From Candidatus Helarchaeota archaeon (GTDB lineage: Archaea; Asgardarchaeota; Lokiarchaeia; Helarchaeales; HEL-GB-A), in contig JABXJU010000048.1 in NCBI GenBank assembly GCA_013375405.1, positions 1-23,010 of the forward strand: DNA of 23,010 bases, given 5' to 3'. The notes under the pieces are model-generated. The model saw nothing but the letters and a program-made list of their open reading frames with translations. It had not been told where the DNA came from and did not search any database. This document shows, piece after piece, positions 8,470-16,186 of the stretch; within the stretch, counting starts at the first letter, position 1; each line of letters starts with the position of its first letter. Both the position numbers and the translations under genes were made by a program.

Positions 8470-11163
8470 ATGAGTTTCAGTAAGGACCCTTTTGGGATTA
8501 AAGACATTATTAAGATCGGAAACAAGCCTATCACGATTTATAATCTTAATTTGCTGGAAGAGTTAGGAATAGGGAAGATATCCAGCCTCCCGTACTCTAT
8601 CAAAATCTTACTGGAGTCAGTTGTTCGGCATGTTGATAAAGGGCTTGTTTTGAAAGAGGATGTAAAAACACTTGCCCAGTGGAATCCTAAAAAGGGTCGT
8701 AAACACGAAATTCCTTTTATTCCCGCAAGGGTTATTTTACAGGACTTTACTGGAGTCCCCGCAGTAGTTGATCTAGCCGCTTTAAGATCAGCTATGCAAA
8801 GGCTCTCGGGAAATCCTGCTGAAATAAACCCACTCATTCCTGTAGATTTAGTCATTGATCATTCGATCCAAGTAGATCATCATGGTACATCAGACGCTAT
8901 GATCCGTAATGAGAAAAAGGAAATTGAACGGAATAAGGAACGCTATACGCTCCTACGCTGGGCTCAAATGGCTTTCAATAATTTTCGGGTGGTTCCTCCG
9001 GGTAGAGGAATAATACATCAAGTGAATCTGGAATATCTAGCATCTGTAGTCCAACTTAAAAAAGTAAATGGAGAAATCGTTGCTTATCCTGATACTCTTC
9101 TCGGAACTGATTCTCATAGCACAACAATAAATGGTCTGGGAGTATTGGGTTGGGGTGTTGGAGGAATTGAAGCAGAAGCCGTTATGCTCGGTCAGCCCTA
9201 TTATTTACCTATTCCAGAGGTAGTGGGTGTAAAATTGTATGGCGAACCAAAAGAGGGTGTAACCGCTACTGATCTTGTTCTTACTATAACTCAAAAACTC
9301 AGGGAACATGGTGTAGTAGGGAAATTTATTGAATTTTATGGACCTGGGGTAAGGAGATTGACCTTGCCTGACCGAGCTACTATATCCAATATGTCACCAG
9401 AATATGGTGCCACTGTAGGGTATTTTCCTATTGATGATGAAACTTTAACTTTTCTTTTCGGAACAGGAAGAGGTCAGCTTGTTGAATTAGTTAAAGAATA
9501 CACAAAAGCGCAAGGTCTTTTCCTAAATAATGATGATCCAAAACCAATCTTTAGTCAAACCATTGAATTAGATTTAGGGACTGTAGAACCAAGTTTAGCA
9601 GGACCTAAACGACCACAGGATCGCATTCCTCTAGGTCAGATGAAAACTAAGTTCTATCAGGATATTGAAAATATTTTTAATAAGAAATTAATTGAGGAAA
9701 AGAACTCATCACCTACGAGTTCTAACGATTCAGTTATTAGTCATGGCTCAGTCGTTATCGCTGCCATAACTTCTTGTACGAATACATCAAATCCATCAGT
9801 ATTATTAGGTGCGGGTCTTCTAGCGAAGAGAGCAGTGGAACATGGACTTAAAGTGAGATCCTATGTAAAAACAAGTCTGGCGCCTGGTTCCCGCGTAGTT
9901 ACTGAATATCTTAAATCATCAGGACTGTTGCCATATCTTGAGAAGTTAGGCTTTTATCTAGTAGGTTATGGATGCACTACTTGTATTGGTAATAGTGGTC
10001 CACTTCCAGATGAGGTGACAAAAGTAATCCAATCGAACGATTTAGTATTGGTAGCAGTCGTTAGTGGAAATCGAAATTTTGAAGGAAGAATACATCCTCT
10101 CGTTAAAGCCAATTACCTTGCCTCTCCTCCATTAGTAGTAGCTTATGCTATAGCAGGTTCAGTAAAAATAGATTTAAAAAATGAACCGTTAGCTACTGAC
10201 CCCAAAGGCAAGCCCGTTTATTTGAAGGATATTTGGCCAAAGCAAGAGGAGATATTGCAAATTTTAAAAAAGAATCTTATTCCTAAAATTTTTAAAGAAC
10301 AGTACTCTGATATCTTCAAAGGCACACAACTTTGGGAGGATCTAGCTGTCCCAAAAGGAGAACTCTATAATTGGGACCCTGAATCAACATATATCCAAGA
10401 ACCGCCTTTCTTCGAAAAATTCACACTTAATCTAACGGAAATTGATGATATTAAAGGCGCTAGAGTTCTTACTCTTTTAGGAGATATGATCACAACAGAT
10501 CATATTTCTCCAGCCGGATCTATTTCCCCTGCGAACCCTGCTGGAGAATATTTAATTTCAAAGGGTGTCCCTTCAAGTGATTTTAATTCATTTGGATCAC
10601 GACGAGGTAATCATGAAGTGATGATGCGAGGTACTTTTGGTAATATACGCCTCAGAAATAAATTAGTTCCAAATACTGAAGGACCTTGGACCTGTTATTT
10701 CCCCACAGACGAGAAAATGCCTATTTATAATGCAGCAAAACGTTATAAAGAAAATAATATTCCTCTCATTGTCATTGCAGGGAAGGAATATGGCACAGGG
10801 AGCTCACGTGACTGGGCTGCCAAGGGTACATATCTCCTTGGTGTTAGAGCAGTAATCGCGGAATCTTTTGAGCGGATACATCGGAGCAATTTAGTGGGAA
10901 TGGGGATTTTAGCCTTACAATTCAAGGAAGGAGAAAGTTTTAAAACACAAAACCTTCAAGGAAATGAAATTTACGATATTTTGGGTATTAATAATATGAA
11001 GTCTGGTGGAGAGCTGATGGTAGTGGCTAAAAATGAAGATGATACCGAAAAGAGATTTTCAGTTTTAATAAGATTAGATACACCCATTGAATTAGAATAT
11101 TACCGTAATGGGGGAATTTTACAAACGGTCTTGAGAAATTTATTGAAGAAAAAGAATTCCTAA
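8470..11163 (+). CDS. acnA: Aconitate hydratase A (AcnA/IRP1 type)
   Basis: An 897-residue aconitase, matching the AcnA length of about 890, that isomerises citrate and isocitrate through cis-aconitate. The three 4Fe-4S ligands are visible: Cys436 in AAITSCTNTSNPSVLLGAGL, and Cys502 and Cys505 in YGCTTCIGNSGPL. DHSIQVDHHGT (130-140) and LLGTDSHSTTINGLG (210-224) are N-terminal active-site motifs. The C-terminal swivel domain has GDMITTDHISPAGSI, FGSRRGNHEVMMRGTFGN and YGTGSSRDWAAKG, with the substrate-binding serine/arginine pair. The protein is of the AcnA/IRP1 class rather than the shorter split aconitase/isopropylmalate isomerase class common in archaea. The fumarase gene follows closely and is probably co-transcribed. 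No ribosome-binding site at normal spacing; see the promoter entry. Confidence 0.96.
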   Translation: MSFSKDPFGIKDIIKIGNKPITIYNLNLLEELGIGKISSLPYSIKILLESVVRHVDKGLVLKEDVKTLAQWNPKKGRKHEIPFIPARVILQDFTGVPAVVDLAALRSAMQRLSGNPAEINPLIPVDLVIDHSIQVDHHGTSDAMIRNEKKEIERNKERYTLLRWAQMAFNNFRVVPPGRGIIHQVNLEYLASVVQLKKVNGEIVAYPDTLLGTDSHSTTINGLGVLGWGVGGIEAEAVMLGQPYYLPIPEVVGVKLYGEPKEGVTATDLVLTITQKLREHGVVGKFIEFYGPGVRRLTLPDRATISNMSPEYGATVGYFPIDDETLTFLFGTGRGQLVELVKEYTKAQGLFLNNDDPKPIFSQTIELDLGTVEPSLAGPKRPQDRIPLGQMKTKFYQDIENIFNKKLIEEKNSSPTSSNDSVISHGSVVIAAITSCTNTSNPSVLLGAGLLAKRAVEHGLKVRSYVKTSLAPGSRVVTEYLKSSGLLPYLEKLGFYLVGYGCTTCIGNSGPLPDEVTKVIQSNDLVLVAVVSGNRNFEGRIHPLVKANYLASPPLVVAYAIAGSVKIDLKNEPLATDPKGKPVYLKDIWPKQEEILQILKKNLIPKIFKEQYSDIFKGTQLWEDLAVPKGELYNWDPESTYIQEPPFFEKFTLNLTEIDDIKGARVLTLLGDMITTDHISPAGSISPANPAGEYLISKGVPSSDFNSFGSRRGNHEVMMRGTFGNIRLRNKLVPNTEGPWTCYFPTDEKMPIYNAAKRYKENNIPLIVIAGKEYGTGSSRDWAAKGTYLLGVRAVIAESFERIHRSNLVGMGILALQFKEGESFKTQNLQGNEIYDILGINNMKSGGELMVVAKNEDDTEKRFSVLIRLDTPIELEYYRNGGILQTVLRNLLKKKNS

Positions 11164-11178
11164 TAGTAGGTGTGTAGC

Positions 11179-12570
11179 GTGAAAAATAAGATTAGAAAAG
11201 AAAAAGATTTTTTAGGCGAATTGGAAATTCCAATAGACGCCTATTGGGGAACAACAACGCAAAGAGCAATTAAAAATTTTCAAATCAGCGAAAAAAAATT
11301 TCCAACATCTTTTATCTTGGCCCTTATAACGATCAAAAAAGCTTGTTTAATGGCAAATCTTGAATTAGGTATAATCGAAAAAGAAGAGTCACATGCCATA
11401 TTTCAAGCAATTGAAGAAATTCTTGTGGAAAGAAAATTCCTCGACCAATTTCCAATTGATATTTTCCAAACGGGTTCAGGTACCCAAATAAATATGAATA
11501 TAAATGAAGTTCTTGCAAATAGGGCAAATGAATTATTGGGTTCACCCCTTGGAAAAAAGTTTCCTGTTCATCCAAATGATCATGTTAATAAATCGCAATC
11601 ATCTAATGATATCATTCCTACAGCAATGCATCTCTCTGCCTTGACTCAGCTCCATACCAATTTATTTCCAGCCTTAAACAACTTAGGCGATTCCCTCATG
11701 CACAAAATAGACGAATTTAAGGGTATAATTAAAGTAGGCAGAACACATCTTCAAGATGCGGTTCCTATTCCCTTGGCTACTGAATTTATGGTCTATCAAA
11801 GACAAATCGATGTTAATAGGGATCGTCTGGAAAAAGTTTGCAAAGAATTATCGATCATTCCAATTGGTGGAACCGTTTTAGGCACAGGAATCAATGCAGA
11901 TAAAAGATTTGGAGATTTAGTTGTTTCTTATCTAAAAGATATTACTGGATTCGATTTGAGCTTGAATCCTGTAAAAGCAGAGGGAATTGCATCCCACAAT
12001 ACAATCGTGAATGTGAGTGGATCCCTGCGTCTTTTAGCCCTTTCACTTTTGAAGATGGCAAACGATATTCGCTGGATGGGAAGCGGTCCGCGAGCAGGTT
12101 TGGGAGAATTAAAACTCCCACCTAATGAACCAGGATCTTCAATCATGCCAGGGAAAGTTAATCCAACACAATCTGAGGCTTTGATCCAAGTTTGTCTTCA
12201 AGTTATTGGCAATGATGCAGTCATTTCATATGCAGAGGGATATAGTAGTATTCTTGACCTTAATGTTGCCAAACCTGTGATGATAGTTAATTTGCTCGAA
12301 TCAATTGAAATTCTCACTAATGGAATGAACTCCTTTGTGGAACATTGTTTGACTGGTTTGCAAGCTGACACTAAACAGATCGACGCTCATTTGGAAAAAA
12401 TCTTAATGGTTGTAACGAATTTAGTACCTCTAATTGGATACGATCAGGCTTCAGAGATAGCAAATATTGCCAATCAAACTGGAAAGACAATAAAAGAGGT
12501 AATTTTAGAAAAGGGGATAGAAATTAAGGGAAATTTAAACGACCTACTTGATCCTAAAAAAATGGTTTAA
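11179..12570 (+). CDS. fumC: Fumarate hydratase, class II
   Basis: A fumarase/aspartase superfamily protein of about 464 residues, normal for the family, that interconverts fumarate and malate without an iron-sulfur cluster. FQTGSGTQINMNINEVLANR and HPNDHVNKSQSSNDIIPTAM are the two N-terminal active-site blocks. GRTHLQDAVPIPL follows. The superfamily signature GSSIMPGKVNPTQSEA reads PGKVNPTQ as in fumarases, not PAKVNPVVPE as in aspartases, which decides the call. The frame opens with GTG at 11170, but the GTG at 11179 has AGGTG six nucleotides upstream and is preferred; either way the conserved core is intact. It lies about 15 nt downstream of aconitase, so one operon is likely, giving two consecutive TCA modules from one message. 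Confidence 0.92.
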   Translation: MKNKIRKEKDFLGELEIPIDAYWGTTTQRAIKNFQISEKKFPTSFILALITIKKACLMANLELGIIEKEESHAIFQAIEEILVERKFLDQFPIDIFQTGSGTQINMNINEVLANRANELLGSPLGKKFPVHPNDHVNKSQSSNDIIPTAMHLSALTQLHTNLFPALNNLGDSLMHKIDEFKGIIKVGRTHLQDAVPIPLATEFMVYQRQIDVNRDRLEKVCKELSIIPIGGTVLGTGINADKRFGDLVVSYLKDITGFDLSLNPVKAEGIASHNTIVNVSGSLRLLALSLLKMANDIRWMGSGPRAGLGELKLPPNEPGSSIMPGKVNPTQSEALIQVCLQVIGNDAVISYAEGYSSILDLNVAKPVMIVNLLESIEILTNGMNSFVEHCLTGLQADTKQIDAHLEKILMVVTNLVPLIGYDQASEIANIANQTGKTIKEVILEKGIEIKGNLNDLLDPKKMV

Positions 12571-12635
12571 ATAGTAAAATAAAGTAAAGTCATTCGATCA
12601 TGAGATAAAATGCACAAATAATCAAGGGATTTAAT

Positions 12636-13838
12636 ATGCGAGTCGTAATATTAGGGGGAAATATCGCCGGAAGTAATGCTGCCGATATTATTAAAAAAGA
12701 GAATCCTGAAATTGATGTCGAAATTTATACCGAAGAATCGTACTTTAACTATACTAGAATTAAATTACCGGCATTTCTTTGTGGGACGGCCAAAAAAGAT
12801 GATTTAATAACCTGTTCAGCACAATGGTACAATGATAGAAATCTTAAGTATAATAGAAATTATCATGCGACTAAAATTCTCCCCCAAAAAAAACTGATCC
12901 AGTTTGAAAATGGCGAAAAAACAACCTATGATAAATTACTTTTATGTATTGGTAGCAAGAGCAATATTCTCAAAATAGACGGTGTTGATACAGATGGCTT
13001 ATTTACATTAAAAACATTAGATGATGCGCTTGAAATTCGAGCCTATGCTAAAGATAAAAAATCGGCAATTGTAATTGGCGGAGGTCTTTTAGGACTGGAA
13101 ATTGCTAAGAGTCTTAGCGATCTGAATTTAGAGATCACGGTGTTAGAATTTTTTCCGCGGTTACTACCACGGCAATTGGATATCGACGGCGCGGAAATGC
13201 TGCAAAAGATCCTCGGTGACTTTAAAATTGAAGTAGGGTTAAATGCTAGCACAAGAGAAATAACAATCGAAAAGCAATTAACGGTGAAGGTTGCAGATGG
13301 ACGTGAGTTTAAAGCAGATTTTGTCGTTATGGCAGTTGGTGTGAATCCAAATATAGAATTAGCTAGAAAGTCCGGGATCAAAGTCAATAGGGGAATATTA
13401 GTAAATGAATATATGGAAACCAACATAAAAGATATTTATGCCGCAGGTGATTGCGCTGAATTTAATGGAAGGGTCTGGGGTATCATCCCTGTTGCTTTTG
13501 AACAATCAAAAATTGCGGCTTTGAATATATTAGGCAAGAAGGTTGAATATAATGAAATTATCCCCTCGAATACCCTTAAAATAGTCGGAGTCGATTTAAC
13601 TTCCATTGGGCGAGTGACACCTGAGGAAGGTCTCCCAGAAGAAATTATGTTCGTTGATCAAGCGAAAAGAATCTATAAAAAAATTGTAATTGATGATAAT
13701 CGAGTGGTTGGAGCAATTTTACTGGGTGATCGGTCAAATCAATCGACGATCATGAAATTAATCAAAAATAAAATTGATGTATCTCAATTTAAAGAGAAAA
13801 TATTAGACGAAACTTTTAATTTAGAAGACTATCTATAA
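12636..13838 (+). CDS. NAD(P)/FAD-dependent oxidoreductase, rubredoxin-reductase-like
   Basis: A 400-residue two-dinucleotide-binding flavoprotein of the pyridine nucleotide-disulfide reductase superfamily. The FAD Rossmann motif is VILGGNIAGSNAA (residues 4-16). The NAD(P)H motif is AIVIGGGLLGLEIAKSL (144-160). The second FAD motif is TNIKDIYAAGDCAEF (262-276). There is no CxxC redox pair of the thioredoxin-reductase type, and the layout resembles NADH:rubredoxin oxidoreductases, nitrite reductase NirB N-domains and NADH oxidases. The small rubredoxin and rubrerythrin genes downstream favour a rubredoxin reductase role, but that is inference. Start ATG at 12636 has AAGGGAT about 6 nt upstream. 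It heads the redox island on the plus strand; a 78-nt gap separates it from the glutaredoxin-like gene. Confidence 0.88.
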   Translation: MRVVILGGNIAGSNAADIIKKENPEIDVEIYTEESYFNYTRIKLPAFLCGTAKKDDLITCSAQWYNDRNLKYNRNYHATKILPQKKLIQFENGEKTTYDKLLLCIGSKSNILKIDGVDTDGLFTLKTLDDALEIRAYAKDKKSAIVIGGGLLGLEIAKSLSDLNLEITVLEFFPRLLPRQLDIDGAEMLQKILGDFKIEVGLNASTREITIEKQLTVKVADGREFKADFVVMAVGVNPNIELARKSGIKVNRGILVNEYMETNIKDIYAAGDCAEFNGRVWGIIPVAFEQSKIAALNILGKKVEYNEIIPSNTLKIVGVDLTSIGRVTPEEGLPEEIMFVDQAKRIYKKIVIDDNRVVGAILLGDRSNQSTIMKLIKNKIDVSQFKEKILDETFNLEDYL

Positions 13839-13916
13839 GGCAGTAATTATTACAGATATTTCAAAAACCTTTAAAGACGTATTAAACCAAAAAGACACTT
13901 ATCTATTTATACAGAG

Positions 13917-14219
13917 ATGAAAACGAAAATGGTCGAATCTAAAACGGTTTCAGGCAAAATCTCAAAACATAAAGTTATGTTATACACACTTTCCACGTGT
14001 ATATGGTGCAAACGCTTAAAAAGTAAACTCACTGCTCGAGATATTAAATATAGTTATATAGATATTGATTTAATTCCTTATATGCAAAAGCAAGTATTAA
14101 AAACTCAATTGAAACAGGTGAAACCGAGATTAACTTTCCCGATGATGTTCGTTGATGATGAGTTTATTCCTAATGCTGAATTAGATCAAAAAATTGAGGA
14201 ACTAGTACGAGATGGTTAG
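13917..14219 (+). CDS. Glutaredoxin-like protein
   Basis: A 100-residue thioredoxin-fold protein. After a 19-residue polar leader, strand KVMLYTLSTCIWCKRLK places the redox pair Cys28-Ile-Trp-Cys31 at the start of the first helix, as in glutaredoxins and NrdH. Pro75 in LTFPMMFVDDEF is in the position of the conserved cis-proline, followed by the last strands and a short helix. CIWC is not the CPYC of classical glutathione-dependent glutaredoxin, so a glutathione-independent disulfide reductase is more likely. It ends 11 nt before the ferredoxin:thioredoxin reductase subunit, its probable electron donor. ATG at 13917 is taken; a second ATG four codons in is possible, and neither has a clear ribosome-binding site. 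Confidence 0.85.
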   Translation: MKTKMVESKTVSGKISKHKVMLYTLSTCIWCKRLKSKLTARDIKYSYIDIDLIPYMQKQVLKTQLKQVKPRLTFPMMFVDDEFIPNAELDQKIEELVRDG

Positions 14220-14230
14220 GAGGAATTAAA

Positions 14231-14563
14231 ATGGTTGATATTGAAAAGACGCGTAATTATGTTAAAATGGTCTCAGAACATAGAAAATGGATTTTAACAA
14301 CAGATGAGGACTTTTTAGAAGGATTAATCGAAGGGTTGGCAACAAATCTCGAACGATTTGGATATCGTTCTTGCCCTTGCCGGGAAGCTTGGGAGGATAA
14401 AGAGAAGGATAAGGATATAATCTGTCCTTGTGCTTATGCTAAGCCGGATATAGAAGACCATGGCCATTGTTATTGTGGTCTCTTTTTTTCAAAGGAATAT
14501 CTTGACAAAGGTGGGAAACCTAGAAAAATACCTGAAAGACGAGCTGTAGAAAAGATACCGTAA
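14231..14563 (+). CDS. Ferredoxin:thioredoxin reductase catalytic subunit
   Basis: A 110-residue protein with the paired-cysteine pattern of the FTR catalytic chain: Cys48-Pro-Cys50, Cys65-Pro-Cys67 and Cys80-Tyr-Cys82. By family knowledge, the first Cys of the first and third pairs and both of the middle pair bind a 4Fe-4S cluster, while the second Cys of the first and third pairs form the redox disulfide. The third motif is CYC where chloroplast FTR has CHC, and spacings are 14 and 12 rather than 16 and 8. The sequence around them (YRSCPCREAWEDK, HGHCYCGLFF) is otherwise a good match. There is no variable subunit nearby, as usual in archaea. A strong ribosome-binding site AGGAGGA overlaps the end of the glutaredoxin-like gene, so the two are translated together; Grx is the likely partner. 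Confidence 0.92.
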   Translation: MVDIEKTRNYVKMVSEHRKWILTTDEDFLEGLIEGLATNLERFGYRSCPCREAWEDKEKDKDIICPCAYAKPDIEDHGHCYCGLFFSKEYLDKGGKPRKIPERRAVEKIP

Positions 14564-14641
14564 TTCCACTAAAATATCAAATATACAAGAATATAATTCA
14601 ATTTTACTCATTGTCCAATTCACCCTTGTTATAGGTAACAC

Positions 14642-14662
14642 AATCTTTTATGAATAAAGATT
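14642..14662 (+). repeat. Short hairpin in the FTR-rubredoxin gap
   Basis: AATCTTT (14642-14648) pairs perfectly with AAAGATT (14656-14662) around a 7-nt loop. No T-run follows, so it is not a clear terminator. The remainder of this 231-nt AT-rich gap (14564-14794) holds no recognisable gene or tRNA; the rubredoxin promoter presumably lies within it. Confidence 0.3.
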
Positions 14663-14794
14663 TAAAAGGGCTTTGAACTGAACGAAAAAATATATCAACA
14701 AAAATTGCAATAATAAATAAAAATGATCTCGCGGGAATATCAAATTATATCGAATAAACTACATAGTTTTTATTAAGATATTGGAGATGAGACA

Positions 14795-14914
14795 TTGCCA
14801 AAATGGAGATGCACTGTTTGTGGTTGGACTTGTGAAGGTGATTTACCCGAATGTCCGCCTGAAGAATGCCCTGAATGTTTTGCACCTCGAGATGCATTTG
14901 AACAAATAAATTAA
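14795..14914 (+). CDS. Small rubredoxin, 39 residues, TTG start
   Basis: An open frame of 39 codons begins with TTG at 14795 and ends with TAA at 14912-14914. The product starts (M)PKWRCTVCGWTCEGDLPE and ends with APRDAFEQIN. Cys6-x2-Cys9 followed by Gly-Trp and Cys25-Pro-Glu-Cys28 form the two iron-binding knuckles of a rubredoxin; KWRC at the start and CPEC..AP.D.FE at the end match rubrerythrin-type rubredoxin domains. It is shorter than free rubredoxins (about 52-54 residues), and two further cysteines, 13 and 20, lie between the knuckles. GGAG at 14783-14786 stands 8 nt before the TTG, supporting this start; no in-frame ATG exists. Probable role: one-electron carrier between the flavoprotein upstream and rubrerythrin downstream, or a partner of FTR. 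Confidence 0.8.
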   Translation: MPKWRCTVCGWTCEGDLPECPPEECPECFAPRDAFEQIN

Positions 14915-14939
14915 TTATAATTCCAATTTGTGATTTGAA

Positions 14940-15293
14940 GTGACGGAACAAAAATCAAAGAAATTGCAAATTGAGATTTATACTTCACCGACTTGCCCCT
15001 ATTGTCCAGCGGCTTTGAGGATGTTGCAAAAGGCTGTAAGTATTTACGAAGATGCTATTGAGGTCACGGAAATTAATATTACTTCGCCAAGTGGACAAGA
15101 GCTTGCGGCTTTTTATCATATCCAAGCAACTCCTACAATCGTTATAGAAGGCGACGCTAAATTTAGAGGCCCACCTCCAAGCGAAACACATCTATTTGAA
15201 GAAATTGAAAAGCATCTCGATAAGGAGATCGTGAAAAAAACTTCAAAACGAAGGAGAGTACAAAGACAAGAAATAGATATGATGTATGGTTAA
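14940..15293 (+). CDS. Thioredoxin/glutaredoxin-fold protein with CPYC motif
   Basis: A 117-residue protein. The strand QIEIYTSPTCPYCPAALRML carries Cys19-Pro-Tyr-Cys22, the classical glutaredoxin-type redox pair, followed directly by a proline. Pro65 in HIQATPTIVIEG is the cis-proline of the thioredoxin fold, in the TPT context of archaeal thioredoxin-like proteins. The final 20 residues (from Lys98) are strongly basic, KKTSKRRRVQRQ, and extend beyond the fold. It begins with GTG at 14940, 25 nt after the rubredoxin stop, with no clear ribosome-binding site; there is no upstream in-frame ATG. Co-transcription with rubredoxin is likely. It is a candidate second acceptor for the FTR subunit. 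Confidence 0.85.
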   Translation: MTEQKSKKLQIEIYTSPTCPYCPAALRMLQKAVSIYEDAIEVTEINITSPSGQELAAFYHIQATPTIVIEGDAKFRGPPPSETHLFEEIEKHLDKEIVKKTSKRRRVQRQEIDMMYG

Positions 15294-15459
15294 ATCCTGT
15301 CATTTCTTCTTGTGATATAAATAGCTGAAGATCCGATCCTTTTTCAATATGAGTTATAGGCAAAAATGAGTACCGAATCCTAGGTATAAGATTTTCTAAT
15401 TACTTAAATAGGATAAATTATCAAATTTAAAATCAAAGTAGTTAATAATTGCCTTAAAG

Positions 15460-15531
15460 TTTTAATTTTAAATAAAGTATCATCTTTTATTGATTTAATA
15501 TACATCTAATCCAAGAACAGGAGGAAAAATA
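15460..15531 (+). promoter_or_regulatory. Putative rubrerythrin promoter and ribosome-binding site
   Basis: Within the 238-nt gap before rubrerythrin (15294-15531), TTTTAAATAAA near 15467-15477 is a plausible TATA-like box, placing the transcript start about 15500. AGGAGG at 15519-15524 stands 7 nt before the ATG and is one of the strongest ribosome-binding sites in the window. No other gene or structured element is evident in the gap. Confidence 0.35.
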
Positions 15532-16107
15532 ATGACAGATTTGAAAGGATCTCAGACTGAGAAAAACCTTTTGACTGCATTTGCAGGAGAATCTCAAGCG
15601 AGGAATCGTTATACCTTTTTCGCTTCTAAAGCCAAGAAAGAAGGTTTCAATCAGATTTCTAATATCTTTCGGGAAACTGCGGACAACGAGAAAGAACACG
15701 CTGAACGCCTTTTCAAATTCTTAAAAGGCGGAATGGTTGAAATTTCAGCATCGTTTCCTGCAGGTGTGATTGATACTACAGCTGAAAATCTCAAGGAGGC
15801 AGCTGGAGGAGAAAATTACGAATGGACCGAGATGTACCCAGGATTTGCGAAAATCGCCAATGAAGAGGGGTTTGCAGAAATAGCGGGAGCATTCAGATCA
15901 ATTGCAATCGCTGAAAAGCAGCATGAAAAACGATATTTGGCGCTTCGTGAGAATATCCTTAAAAAGAGAGTTTTCAAACGAGATAAAGTGGTAAAATGGC
16001 GATGTGGAAATTGCGGCTATATTCATGAAGGAAAAGAAGCACCCAAAGTATGTCCTGCTTGTGATCATAAACAGGAGTATTTTGAGCTTTTAGGGGAAAA
16101 TTGGTAG
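15532..16107 (+). CDS. rbr: Rubrerythrin
   Basis: A 191-residue non-haem iron peroxidase, the standard length. The N-terminal ferritin-like four-helix domain carries the di-iron ligands at canonical positions: Glu20, Glu53 with His56 (EKEH), Glu94, Glu97 and Glu128 with His131 (EKQH). The C-terminal rubredoxin domain has Cys158-x2-Cys161 and Cys174-x2-Cys177 ([25 protein letters not shown]). It reduces hydrogen peroxide to water with electrons from rubredoxin or a reductase, in the cytoplasm of anaerobes and microaerophiles. It is preceded by its own gap with a probable promoter and a strong ribosome-binding site, so it may be expressed apart from the Grx-FTR-rubredoxin genes. A T-rich terminator follows. 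Confidence 0.96.
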   Translation: MTDLKGSQTEKNLLTAFAGESQARNRYTFFASKAKKEGFNQISNIFRETADNEKEHAERLFKFLKGGMVEISASFPAGVIDTTAENLKEAAGGENYEWTEMYPGFAKIANEEGFAEIAGAFRSIAIAEKQHEKRYLALRENILKKRVFKRDKVVKWRCGNCGYIHEGKEAPKVCPACDHKQEYFELLGENW

Positions 16108-16135
16108 AACTCTTACAATATCAGCAGTTATAATT

Positions 16136-16160
16136 AAAATTTTTTTTTTTCTTTTTTTAT
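16136..16160 (+). terminator. T-rich terminator after rubrerythrin
   Basis: Eleven T residues (16140-16150), one C, then seven more T residues follow the rubrerythrin stop by about 30 nt. This is typical of archaeal intrinsic termination, which needs no hairpin. It lies in the short gap between the converging rubrerythrin and mutL genes. Confidence 0.6.
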
Positions 16161-16186
16161 AGTGTATTATGGTCCTTCGATAACTC

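Noticed and set aside
11170..12570. Aspartate ammonia-lyase as the identity of the fumarase-family gene
   Set aside because: The signature reads PGKVNPTQSEA, the fumarase form, rather than the PAKVNPVVPE of aspartases.
13043..13426. A 127-codon minus-strand open frame
   Set aside because: It is antisense to the flavoprotein gene, with a Ser/Ile/Pro-rich product typical of shadow translation and no motif.
13843..13853. Palindrome GTAATTATTAC just after the flavoprotein stop
   Set aside because: An 11-bp palindrome of this composition is expected by chance in such AT-rich intergenic DNA and has no second copy nearby.
14642..14662. Hairpin as a rho-independent-type terminator of the FTR gene
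   Set aside because: The stem is only 7 bp and AT-rich, about 80 nt past the stop, with no T-run after it.
14745..14951. A 68-codon minus-strand open frame across the FTR-rubredoxin gap
   Set aside because: It overlaps the small rubredoxin antisense and shows no family motif; the plus-strand rubredoxin with its placed cysteines explains the region better.
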